Origin: Chloroflexota bacterium
GTDB lineage: Bacteria > Chloroflexota > UBA4733
DNA: 9,810 bases
Assembly (NCBI GenBank): GCA_025449435.1
Contig: JANWJO010000150.1
Coordinates: 1 to 9,810, forward strand
Reading direction: 5' to 3'
This document shows, piece by piece, positions 1 to 7,451 of this stretch. The notes beneath the pieces are model-generated. The model had not been told where the DNA came from. It saw nothing but the letters and a program-made list of their open reading frames with translations, and made no database searches. Made by a program: the position numbers and the translations under genes. The stretch's first letter is position 1. Each line of letters opens with the position of its first letter.

Positions 1-43
1 GCCCATGCCCCGCCAGGGGGGATATGAAGGGGGGGGCCGTTCC

Positions 44-2497
44 CTACCCAGGCAACCGCACCGCACGCTCAGCGACGACCGTGCCCTCCGCTGCACCCAC
101 CGCCACCCGCACCCCACTCACGGGGTCGTACAGGCCAACTTCGTAGAGTGCGGCAGCCTGACCAGAGAGCAGGGTCAGGTGGTGGGGATCACGCAGCAAC
201 TCGCCCGCGCGCCAGCTCGTGGTGGGAGCGCCACCGGCCACCGGCTCGCTGTCACCATCGGCCAGGACCTGACTTCCTCCGGTGAGGGCGTGTACGAACA
301 CTTTGTAATTGGTTGCCGCGGGCCCGAGCGCCTTCCAGAACAACGTGATCGTGACGTTTCCGTCATCGGCATTCAGCGAGTAACCGGAAAGAGTCCCGAC
401 GCCCGAGAACGCCGCATTGAGCGGCCTGACCTCCTGGGGTAAGGGTAGGGGAGCCAAGGTGGGGAGGGTGAGCGGCACCATCGCGCTCGTACTCACCGTA
501 CCGGGGCCACTAGCCGGATAATCGGTTGCGGTGCGCGGATCGTCGAGTTGGACCTGTAGGCGATAGGGGCCAGGTGCCGTCCACGCCGCCAGCGGTACCA
601 TCGCAGTGGTGTGGTAGTGATCCCCCGCTTGCCAGGCGGTCGTGGGCAGGTCGCCACCGGCCGGCGGCGTTTCGGCCTGCCCATACACGTTGCCGGCGGC
701 GTCTATGACATGCAACACGATGTGATCGTCGGTTTGGGGCACGCCGATCGCACGCCAGAATAAGTCCACACGCAGCATGTCCCCGGCCACTTGCGTCGTC
801 GTTCCCACGAGCGTAATGGCGTTCCCGAAGGCCGCGCCTGAGGGTTGCAGGTTCGGCGGCGGCGCATCAAAGCGGAGCACCTTGAAGTCGTCGTTGACAT
901 TGATCCAGTCGGCGGCGTAGCGGTGCTGCAGCAGCCAGTTCCACACGAGGCGCTGCGGATCGGTGTAGTAGTCGTGCCAGAGCAGCAACCAGACCTGCCC
1001 GTGTTGCGCGGTAAAGGCGCTGAGCGCCTGCCCAACCTGGTCAGCGCTCGCCGGCACCGTTGCTGGCAAGTTGATGGTGGTGAAGCGTCCGTGAGCATAG
1101 TACTCAAAGGCAGGCTGAAAGCCGGCATCCAGCACGATGCCAGCCCCTGGCGCGGCCCGCTGGTCGAGGAGTTGTACGACAGCCCGATTGTCGTCACGCG
1201 CATACACCGGGTCGCCATAGGCGTGCGACAGGGCAAAGCCACTGGCGCCAGCCACTGCGAGCGCCAGCAAAGCGCCGGCCGGGCGTCCATAAGGCCTCCG
1301 CCAGCACCAGACCAGCCCACCGGCGACCAACAGCAAAAAGGCAGGCGAGGAGGCAATCAAGTACCGCGCGTCAAAGCCGTGCATCCGCACGGCCAGGGCG
1401 ACGATGGCGATGGTGGGCACCAGCAGCCAAGCGAGCAGGAGCGGGAGGTGCCGCCGCCAGGCCACGAGCCCCAACAGCACCGCCACCAGAAAGGGCACCA
1501 GCAGGCGCCGAGCCAGGGCATCCTGCGCATCAAAATCGGCAGTACCAGGAACGACAGCCAGACCAACCACCTCGTGGCCGAGGCTGAACACGATGACGGT
1601 CTGCTCCAGCATCCACGCTACCGGGCCGCCGTACACCGCACTACCGTAGTTGCGAAAGGTACTGATGGCCACCGGGAGCCAGGGCGCAAACAACGCCACG
1701 CTGCCGAGCTGCGCCAGCAGCCAGTCGCGTTCGCGGCTGTCCAGGCGCCTGCGCTGCACGATCACGCTGCCCACATACCAGGCGTTAAGGGCGACCAACA
1801 GGAAACTCGCCGCGAGATGCGTCAGAAGCGCACACCCAAGCGAGACGGCCGCCACCAACCACCAGCGCCGTTCACCGCGCGCCGCGCGCACGAAGGCGTA
1901 GGTGGCCACGGTCGCCAGGCAGGCGAGCATGGCATACATCCGCGTCTCCTGGCCGTAGTACACCAGGAGGGGACTCGCACTCGCTAAGGCGCCAGCGACC
2001 AGCCCAACGGCCCGCCCGCCGAGTCGCGTGCCCAAGGCAATGAGGGCAGCCACACCCAGCACACCCCACAGAGCCGAGAGCGCCCGCACCGCCGCTTCGC
2101 TTGACCCGGTACCCACCATCCAGAAGTGCAGGAGGGCAAAGTACAGCGGTGGATGTACATCCTGTTGGGCAAGCTGCTGGATCATACCGGCGAGTGGCTT
2201 AGCGGCAAGGCTGACGCTGAGCGCTTCGTCGTACCACAGACTTTGTGTGCCAATGTGGTACCAGCGCAACAGCAAGGCCAAGGCACACAGCGCTAACGCA
2301 GTGTAACGAAATCCTATCAGCGACTGGAGATCGATAAACGGCTGTACGCCCACGCTGGTGGCCGGAGCGGTCCGTGGAGGAGTGGCGCTCCTGCTGCCTC
2401 CCATGGCCATGCCGCCGCTGGTGCCACCTGGCATGCCCCGTGCAACCACCAACGCCGTGGCATTGACCAAGGGGCCTCGAACATGGTCACGTTTCAA
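44..2497 (-). CDS. GT39/ArnT-like membrane glycosyltransferase with two C-terminal beta-sandwich domains
   Basis: This 817-residue protein looks like a GT-C fold glycosyltransferase that uses a lipid-linked sugar at the outer face of the membrane. After a Gly/Ala/Thr-rich tail (1-60), about 12 hydrophobic segments run from 62 to 424. The first extracytoplasmic loop has WYDEA (D90, E91, the family's acidic motif), then HPPLYF (115-120) and QETRMYA (183-189), all typical of GT39/PMT_2-type enzymes. A soluble part follows (about 430-545), then two similar beta-sandwich units near 557-652 and 694-800. The units share L-F-W-(R/K)-A, a PTT-x-W-(R/Q)-AG element and a (Y)xLxVxLxDP-like ending. The start is TTG, with AAGGTGA seven bases upstream; ATG at residue 22 (2434) is an alternative. 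Its acceptor cannot be told from sequence. It is divergent from the enolase-superfamily operon and probably functionally unrelated to it. Confidence 0.9.
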   Translation of the reverse strand: MKRDHVRGPLVNATALVVARGMPGGTSGGMAMGGSRSATPPRTAPATSVGVQPFIDLQSLIGFRYTALALCALALLLRWYHIGTQSLWYDEALSVSLAAKPLAGMIQQLAQQDVHPPLYFALLHFWMVGTGSSEAAVRALSALWGVLGVAALIALGTRLGGRAVGLVAGALASASPLLVYYGQETRMYAMLACLATVATYAFVRAARGERRWWLVAAVSLGCALLTHLAASFLLVALNAWYVGSVIVQRRRLDSRERDWLLAQLGSVALFAPWLPVAISTFRNYGSAVYGGPVAWMLEQTVIVFSLGHEVVGLAVVPGTADFDAQDALARRLLVPFLVAVLLGLVAWRRHLPLLLAWLLVPTIAIVALAVRMHGFDARYLIASSPAFLLLVAGGLVWCWRRPYGRPAGALLALAVAGASGFALSHAYGDPVYARDDNRAVVQLLDQRAAPGAGIVLDAGFQPAFEYYAHGRFTTINLPATVPASADQVGQALSAFTAQHGQVWLLLWHDYYTDPQRLVWNWLLQHRYAADWINVNDDFKVLRFDAPPPNLQPSGAAFGNAITLVGTTTQVAGDMLRVDLFWRAIGVPQTDDHIVLHVIDAAGNVYGQAETPPAGGDLPTTAWQAGDHYHTTAMVPLAAWTAPGPYRLQVQLDDPRTATDYPASGPGTVSTSAMVPLTLPTLAPLPLPQEVRPLNAAFSGVGTLSGYSLNADDGNVTITLFWKALGPAATNYKVFVHALTGGSQVLADGDSEPVAGGAPTTSWRAGELLRDPHHLTLLSGQAAALYEVGLYDPVSGVRVAVGAAEGTVVAERAVRLPG

Positions 2498-2560
2498 GGC
2501 ACGCTCACCTTCACCGCGGCGGCAAGACAGCTATCCAGCGCACCGCGCGTCTCCCTCTCC

Positions 2561-2589
2561 ACTATAGGACGTGTTCCGGAGGGCGGCAA
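2561..2589 (-). promoter_or_regulatory. Candidate sigma70-type promoter for the glycosyltransferase
   Basis: Read on the minus strand, TTGCCG (2589-2584) and TATAGT (2566-2561) are separated by exactly 17 bases. They match the -35 and -10 consensus at 4 of 6 and 5 of 6 positions. Transcription would begin near 2554, giving a leader of roughly 57 bases before the TTG start at 2497. The match is by eye only. Confidence 0.5.
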
Positions 2590-2689
2590 CGTGGACGGCG
2601 AGCAACAAGGCTCTCCTCACTTCTCGCCGGTGGCACAGTGGCTACACTCTTGCTGTCAGTCCGCGCACCGGGCGCTCCGGCTGCCACAC

Positions 2690-2699
2690 AGGAGACAGC
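2690..2699 (+). promoter_or_regulatory. Ribosome binding site that fixes the start of the enolase-superfamily gene
   Basis: AGGAG at 2690-2694 lies five bases before ATG 2700. The open frame extends upstream to an ATG at 2571, but that stretch encodes an Arg/Ser/Thr-rich sequence unlike the family. The residues from 2700 on (MHITSVRV) are a typical first beta strand of the enolase-superfamily N-terminal domain. Confidence 0.8.
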
Positions 2700-3836
2700 A
2701 TGCATATCACCTCTGTGCGTGTCACCGCGGTTACCGCGCACCGCCAGTACGCCACCCTTATCGGCGCGGCCCGCCTCGACCCTATCGCCCATACCCTGCA
2801 CGACCTGTCGGACTTCCTCCTGATCGAGGCCAGCACCGACACCGGTCTGACCGGTCTGGGCGAGATCAGTGACATTCCTGAAGGGATGACGTTGCCGGAT
2901 GGCCAGCCGGTGAACGCCACCGCCGTCACCACCTGGCTGCAACAGCACGTGGTGGGGCTCGATCCCTATGACCTCACCGAACTCGAGCAGCGCCTCACAA
3001 CCACCCACAATGGCCAGCTGCACAAGCCTGGGCGGCTGCTGCTGTGCGCCATCGACACGCTGTGCTACGACTTGCAGGGCAAGCACGCCGGCGTGCCCGC
3101 CTACCAACTGTGCGGTGGTGCGGTGCGCCACGAAGCGCTGGTGTCCTATGTCGCCTTCATCCGCGAGCCCCACCTGCTGCGCGACGAGATCGCGCAACAA
3201 ACGGCGGCGGGTTTCACAGCATTCAAGCTCAAGGTCGGGCTTGACCCCGCCCGCGACCTGGCCGCGATGCAGGTGGCCCGCGAGGAGGCTGGACCCAACG
3301 CCAGCATCAAACTCGACGCCAACGGCGCTTGGAGTGTGGACGAAGCCATCGACATCCTGCGCCAATTGGAGCGCTGGCACCCTGCCGGGATCGAGACGCC
3401 TATCAAGGCCGACAACCTGGAGGGCATGCGCCGCGTGCGCGAGGCCACCGGCATGCCGTTGCTGGAGCACGTGTCGACACAGCGCTACGCGCTGGCGGCG
3501 ATCCAGGCCAAAGCCGTCGACGTGTTTAACGTGTCGTGCGTGGGGTGCGGCGGCATCTTCCGGGCGCGCCACGTACTCGATCTGGCCAGCGCTGCCGGCG
3601 TGGAGTGCTTGCTCGGCAGCACCGTAGAGCTAGGCATCGGCACCGCAGCGCAGTTGCACCTGGCGGCGTCCAGCCCGGCGGTCACCTGGCCGTCCGACTT
3701 GGTGGGGCCGCTGGTGTACACCGCCGACGTGGTGGCTGAGCCCTGGCAGTGGCAGCATGGGTACCTCGGTGTGCCCACCACTCCAGGCATCGGCGTGTCG
3801 CTGGACCCTGCTCGGGTGGCACATCTTGCCGGGTAA
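2700..3836 (+). CDS. Enolase-superfamily (muconate-cycloisomerase-like) enzyme lacking the usual sixth-strand Lys
   Basis: The 378-residue product has normal family length. An alpha+beta capping domain (1-about 130) is followed by a TIM barrel. Visible catalytic elements are K176-x-K178 (FKLKVG), D206 in DANGAW, E232 in IETP and probably E256 in PLLEHVS as third Mg2+ ligand, plus the late GSTVELGIG segment (306-314) typical of the muconate cycloisomerase/dipeptide epimerase/OSBS group. Where that group has a catalytic Lys (pattern NIKLSKSGG) this protein reads NVSCVGCGG, with S279 at the Lys position. The reading frame is intact there. Enzymes of this superfamily abstract a proton alpha to a carboxylate; the exact reaction here (epimerisation, dehydration, cycloisomerisation) is unknown. 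It is the first gene of an operon with the overlapping MFS gene. The frame also passes the earlier ATG at 2571, which was rejected. Confidence 0.9.
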   Translation: MHITSVRVTAVTAHRQYATLIGAARLDPIAHTLHDLSDFLLIEASTDTGLTGLGEISDIPEGMTLPDGQPVNATAVTTWLQQHVVGLDPYDLTELEQRLTTTHNGQLHKPGRLLLCAIDTLCYDLQGKHAGVPAYQLCGGAVRHEALVSYVAFIREPHLLRDEIAQQTAAGFTAFKLKVGLDPARDLAAMQVAREEAGPNASIKLDANGAWSVDEAIDILRQLERWHPAGIETPIKADNLEGMRRVREATGMPLLEHVSTQRYALAAIQAKAVDVFNVSCVGCGGIFRARHVLDLASAAGVECLLGSTVELGIGTAAQLHLAASSPAVTWPSDLVGPLVYTADVVAEPWQWQHGYLGVPTTPGIGVSLDPARVAHLAG

Positions 3837-5025
3837 CAGCACGTCATCAGCGAGTGCGGCTGTCGCGGCACCCTCCAGGCGGTTTACGGCGCTGACCTTC
3901 GTGGGCATCTCGGCCTTTTGCATGCAGGCTGGGCTGGCCATGTATGGCGCCGTGTACAACAACTTCCTGGTCAACGACATGCACATCGATGCAAGCGCGT
4001 TGGGTGGGTTGGAGTCCTTGCGCGAAGTGCCGGGGTTCCTCACCGTGGTGTGGGCGGCGCTCACGGTGCGCTTCCCGGTGTCGCGGGTGGCATCAGCGGC
4101 CCTCTTTGTTATGGGCATCGGGCTAGCAGCGATCAGCGGCGGCTACGCCTACTGGCAGTTGATCGCTGCGGGCATGGTGTGGAGCGTCGGCTTCCACTTG
4201 TTCAATCCGCTGAACAACGGCTTGGTGCTCTCCGCCACCGAGCCCAAGAGTGCGGGCCGCGCGCTGGGGTGGATCGGCGGGATAGGCTCGGCAGGCGCCC
4301 TGGCGGGTATGGCCGTCGTGTTCGTGTTCATCGGTGTGCTGGGCCGGCGCGCCATGTTCATCCCCACCGGCGCCATCGTGCTGGTGGGCGCAGTGTCTCT
4401 GCTGTTCATGCACGACCGCGGCGGCGTGCAACGCCCCCGGCTGGTCATTCGCAAGCGCTACTGGATTTACTACGCCCTCACCCTGCTGGACGGCAGCCGC
4501 CGGCAAGTGTTCTCAACGTTCGCGGTGTTCCTGCTCGTGAAGGTGTATAGCCTGGACGTGCGCGAGATCACCGCGTTGCTGATCTTCAACAGCCTGGTCA
4601 CCACCGTGGTGACGCCGCGTATCGGCCGGCTGATCGACCGCCACGGCGAGCGGCCGATGCTAGTGCTCAATTACGTGCTGCTCACGTTCCTGTTTGCCGG
4701 CTATGCGCTGGTACACAGCCTGGTGGTGCTAGGCGTCCTGTACTGCGTGGACAATGCATTGTTCGCCTTCGGCGTGGGCATCAGTAGCTATCTGGGCAAG
4801 ATGGCGCCGCGCACCGATGTAACGCCCAGCCTGGCGATGGGCGCCACCTTTAACCATGTGGCCGCCGTGTCGGTGCCGATCCTGGGCGGCTTGCTGTGGC
4901 AATCGCTGGGCTACCAGGTCACGTTCTTTGCTGGAGCGGCGACTTGTATCCTGTCGGTGCTGGTGGCGCTGCGCATGCAACGCAAGAGCGACCAGTGGTC
5001 TGCCGGCGTCCTACCCAGCGGCTGA
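3826..5025 (+). CDS. MFS transporter, 12 transmembrane segments, coupled to the enolase-superfamily gene
   Basis: This is a 399-residue major facilitator superfamily permease. After a Ser/Ala-rich cytoplasmic lead (1-19), hydrophobic helices begin at about residue 20 (FTALTFVGISAFCMQAG). There is a basic central loop (198-212). A motif-A-like loop follows in the second half, GRLIDRHGERP (267-277), then helices to about 382. I chose TTG 3826: it has GGTGG six bases upstream and overlaps the preceding stop by 11 bases, a classic translational-coupling arrangement. ATG 3757 would overlap by 80 bases and add an odd Cys/Trp-containing lead; GTG 3769 is a further alternative. The substrate cannot be told from sequence. 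Its position between an acid-acting enzyme and an amide/peptide hydrolase suggests uptake of their substrate or export of a product. The start is uncertain, the family is not. Confidence 0.88.
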   Translation: MPGNSTSSASAAVAAPSRRFTALTFVGISAFCMQAGLAMYGAVYNNFLVNDMHIDASALGGLESLREVPGFLTVVWAALTVRFPVSRVASAALFVMGIGLAAISGGYAYWQLIAAGMVWSVGFHLFNPLNNGLVLSATEPKSAGRALGWIGGIGSAGALAGMAVVFVFIGVLGRRAMFIPTGAIVLVGAVSLLFMHDRGGVQRPRLVIRKRYWIYYALTLLDGSRRQVFSTFAVFLLVKVYSLDVREITALLIFNSLVTTVVTPRIGRLIDRHGERPMLVLNYVLLTFLFAGYALVHSLVVLGVLYCVDNALFAFGVGISSYLGKMAPRTDVTPSLAMGATFNHVAAVSVPILGGLLWQSLGYQVTFFAGAATCILSVLVALRMQRKSDQWSAGVLPSG

Positions 5026-5060
5026 CGTCACACCAGCAGGGAAGGAAATCTTAAAAAACC

Positions 5061-6029
5061 GTGGCACGGCGAAGCAACGATAACACCCGGCTCGTCCCGC
5101 ACACGGCTGTCACCGGGCGCACCCTGACGTTCGACTTTGCCAACCTGCTCATCGGTACAGCGGAATACCCGGAGGGTCCAACCGGCTGTACGGTGTTCCT
5201 GTTTCCGGCGGGTGCCGCCGCGGCTGCCGATGTGCGCGGTGGTAGCTATGCCACGCTGTACACCGACCAGTTGATCCACGGCGACGGCTGGCTGCATGGC
5301 ATCTGCCTGGCGGGTGGGTCGATCTACGGGCTGGAAGCCGCCACTGGTGTAGCGGCCGAACTGCTGGGGCAGCGCGACTATTCCACGCGGTGGGACGACA
5401 TCGCCCACGTGGCGGGAGCCATCATCTTCGACTACGGCCGGCGCGGCAACGCCATCTACCCCGATAAGGCGCTAGGCAGAGCGGCGGCGATGGCAGCAAG
5501 ACCCGGCGTGTTCGTGCAGGGTCCTCACGGTGCAGGCCGCTCGGCGACGGTGGGCAAAGACATGGGCTTTGAGTGGGGCGAGCCTGCCGGGCAGGGCGGC
5601 GCCATCCGTCAGGTGGGTGGGGTCAAGGTAGCGGCGTTCACGGTGGTCAACGCGGTGGGCGCCATCGTCGATCGTGACGGGCGGGTGGTGCGCGGCCATC
5701 TCAATCGTGCCACCGGGCAGCGGGAGCACAGCATCCAGGCGCTCGATGCGCTCCCAGCGCAAGCGGTAGAGACACCGTCCGGCAATACCACACTCACCGT
5801 GGTCGTGACCAATGTCCGGCTGGGCAGCAGAGTGTTACGTCAACTTGCAAAGCAAGTACACGCCTCAATGGCGCGGGCCATCCAGCCGTTCAACGCGCTG
5901 TCTGACGGCGACGTGCTGTACGCCGTCACCACCAACGCGGTGACGGACGAGCAGGTAAGCGGGACGGCGTTGGGCGTGCTGGCGTCGGAGGCGGCGTGGG
6001 ACGCGGTGCTGGAGTGCTTTGATGAGTGA
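5061..6029 (+). CDS. P1-family (DmpA/NylC-like) self-processing N-terminal-nucleophile hydrolase
   Basis: This 322-residue protein belongs to peptidase family S58/P1, whose members include DmpA, beta-peptidyl aminopeptidases and the nylon-oligomer hydrolase NylC. They cleave themselves into alpha and beta chains, exposing a Ser or Thr nucleophile. Family landmarks are LAGGSIYGLEAATG (83-96), the GAGRSATVGK loop (157-166), VVNAVGAIVD (195-204) and PSGNTTLTVVVTN (239-251). By analogy with NylC the cleavage is N242-T243, making T243 the nucleophile, followed by AKQVHASMARAIQPFNALSDGD. There is no signal peptide, so it should be cytoplasmic. The start is GTG with AAGGA 14 bases upstream, a long spacing. 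It lies 35 bases after the MFS stop, so it is the third gene of the operon. Likely substrates are short peptides or amides with a free amino end; which ones is unknown. Confidence 0.88.
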   Translation: MARRSNDNTRLVPHTAVTGRTLTFDFANLLIGTAEYPEGPTGCTVFLFPAGAAAAADVRGGSYATLYTDQLIHGDGWLHGICLAGGSIYGLEAATGVAAELLGQRDYSTRWDDIAHVAGAIIFDYGRRGNAIYPDKALGRAAAMAARPGVFVQGPHGAGRSATVGKDMGFEWGEPAGQGGAIRQVGGVKVAAFTVVNAVGAIVDRDGRVVRGHLNRATGQREHSIQALDALPAQAVETPSGNTTLTVVVTNVRLGSRVLRQLAKQVHASMARAIQPFNALSDGDVLYAVTTNAVTDEQVSGTALGVLASEAAWDAVLECFDE

Positions 6030-6062
6030 GGGGGCGGTAGGGACGACGGACCTCACCCCCTG

Positions 6063-6084
6063 CCCCTCTCCGTCCGGAGAGGGG
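6063..6084. terminator. Perfect GC-rich hairpin between convergent genes
   Basis: CCCCTCTCCG and CGGAGAGGGG form a 10-bp perfect inverted repeat with a two-base centre (realistically a 9-bp stem with a GTCC loop). It sits 33 bases past the P1 hydrolase stop and 26 bases past the stop of the opposing oxidoreductase, so it could end transcription from both sides. Only a short TTT follows on the plus strand and no T-run on the minus strand, so it is not a textbook intrinsic terminator. It may instead be a dispersed repeat: CCTCACCCCCTG precedes it at 6051-6062. Confidence 0.45.
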
Positions 6085-6110
6085 AGTTTCCACGACGGAA
6101 GTGCGCCACC

Positions 6111-7451
6111 CTACTTCCAAATCCGCTGGTCCTGCTCGCGGCGCAAGGTCCAGCTGGGCGAGGTACCGGTGTCGACGTCGTCGTAGGTGATGGCAGCGCC
6201 GGCGGCGATGGGCCGGTGGAGTCGCACACCACTGGCCAGACCCAACGGCAAGAGGCGCTCGCGGTGGGCGATGTCAGCGCGCTCGATGGTGCCAACCACC
6301 AACGCGCCGCCGCTGCCATCGAGCAGCGAACCGGCGGTGAGGTCGCGCTTGGCGCAGGCCACCACGTCGGCGGTGGGCACGGGCAGCGGCGCGGCGGTGG
6401 CCATGCCCAGCAAGGCGGCTTCGGCGATGGTGCGCGGCGTCTCGACGCCCGGCATGTGGTAGGCACGAAACAGCACGGCGTTGCCGGAGCGCGGCGAGCC
6501 TGGCAGGCCAAAAAACGGCAGGTCTTCGCGCAGCAGCGGGTTCTCGGTGGCCAGCACCACCCACACGCCATTGGCTTGGGCGTCGGGGATGCTGCTGTGC
6601 CCATCGGCCGCCACGGCGTTGGCGAGTTCTACCACGCCTTCGCGTTCCAGCAAGCCGCCCTGCTCTCGCAGCGACATGTAGCCGGCTAAATCGTCGATGC
6701 CGGTGGAAGGCTCGTGCATGCCGCGCACGTCGGGTGGCAGGCCGAGAGCGTTGCTCACCGCGGCCATCTCGATTTGGGCCTTAGAGCCGTCGCGAAAGGA
6801 ATTGTACATGCGGGGGTTGAAGCGCCGGCGCTCCACTAGGTCGTCGCTGAAGCCGTAGCGGGCGAACGCGTCTTCTGGTAAGCCGGCACGGTCGAACGGA
6901 AAGCGCTTGGTGCCCCTGCCGCAAGCCACCACCCGGTAGCCCAGTGAGAGCGACCAATCCACCAGTCGCACGATGCAGGCAGGCTGGTCGCCATCGGCCA
7001 GCGAGTACACGCGGCCGGCGGCATCAGCGATGCGCCGGAAGGTGGCGCCCAGCAACACATCCGCTTCCACCGACACGTTCACCACGTGGCGGCCGGCGCG
7101 CAAAGCAGCGGGCACCACTTGGGCGGCGACGTCGGGCGATCCGGTAGCTTCGACGAGCACATCCAACGGCAGGGAGGCAAGCGCGAGGGCATCCTGGGTA
7201 TACCCCGGTTTGAGGGCCAGCACGCTATCAGGATTGGGCTCGCCAATGTCGTCGGGCGACCATCCGGCTGCCGTGAGGGCAGCGTGGCCACGCACCGGGT
7301 CGAGGTCGGCAACGGCTACCAAGCGCGCACCGGGCATCTGGCCCAGCGTGGCGGCGACGGTGGTGCCGAAGCGGCCAGCGCCCACGATCCCCACCCGGAT
7401 GGGGTTACCCGCCGCCTGGCGGTCGCGCAGCAGACGCAACAATTGGGTCAT
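6111..7451 (-). CDS. Homoserine-dehydrogenase-like NAD(P) oxidoreductase with C-terminal SAF domain
   Basis: The 446-residue protein resembles the family often labelled predicted homoserine dehydrogenase with SAF domain (COG4091). An N-terminal Rossmann fold is clear: IRVGIVGAGRFG (18-29; G21, G24, G26, G29), then VAVADLD, where D49 at the end of the second strand would favour NAD over NADP. DVLVEATGSPDV (97-108) and RHVVNVSVEADVLLG (121-135) fit the dinucleotide domain. A middle part has FRDGSKAQIEMAAVSNALGL (219-238), and the SAF-like domain spans about 363-427. The ATG at 7451 has AAGGAGG eight bases upstream. The frame stays open 85 codons further up, but that stretch crosses the divergent AraC gene start and was rejected. 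The substrate is unknown; an alpha- or beta-hydroxy or aldehyde acid is a reasonable guess. It converges on the enolase-superfamily/MFS/P1 unit and may serve the same pathway. Confidence 0.85.
   Translation of the reverse strand: MTQLLRLLRDRQAAGNPIRVGIVGAGRFGTTVAATLGQMPGARLVAVADLDPVRGHAALTAAGWSPDDIGEPNPDSVLALKPGYTQDALALASLPLDVLVEATGSPDVAAQVVPAALRAGRHVVNVSVEADVLLGATFRRIADAAGRVYSLADGDQPACIVRLVDWSLSLGYRVVACGRGTKRFPFDRAGLPEDAFARYGFSDDLVERRRFNPRMYNSFRDGSKAQIEMAAVSNALGLPPDVRGMHEPSTGIDDLAGYMSLREQGGLLEREGVVELANAVAADGHSSIPDAQANGVWVVLATENPLLREDLPFFGLPGSPRSGNAVLFRAYHMPGVETPRTIAEAALLGMATAAPLPVPTADVVACAKRDLTAGSLLDGSGGALVVGTIERADIAHRERLLPLGLASGVRLHRPIAAGAAITYDDVDTGTSPSWTLRREQDQRIWK

Noticed and set aside
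1..43. G-rich stretch (runs of six and eight G at 16-36) with a short CCCC-GCCA-GGGG hairpin after the glycosyltransferase stop
   Set aside because: The stem is only 4 bp, there are only two G-runs, and the window edge cuts the context, so neither a terminator nor a quadruplex can be supported.
845..1987. A 380-codon plus-strand open frame opposite the glycosyltransferase gene
   Set aside because: Its product is Arg/Gln/His/Pro-rich with no hydrophobic core or family motif, while the minus-strand frame shows clear GT39 motifs. Long antisense frames are expected in high-GC DNA.
2561..2568. ACTATAGG resembling the end of a phage T7 promoter
   Set aside because: The bases upstream do not match the rest of that promoter, and the same bases read better as a sigma70 -10 box on the minus strand.
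2621..2648. Possible promoter for the three-gene operon (TTCTCG and TACACT, 16-base spacing)
   Set aside because: The -35 match is poor; only the -10-like TACACT is reasonable. The operon probably has a promoter in 2498-2699 but I cannot place it.
2571..2699. N-terminal extension of the enolase-superfamily enzyme from ATG 2571
   Set aside because: The added residues look non-coding and a strong ribosome site stands directly before ATG 2700.
2562..3572. A 336-codon minus-strand open frame opposite the enolase-superfamily gene
   Set aside because: No recognisable domain or ribosome site, and the opposite strand codes for a clear enzyme with conserved motifs.
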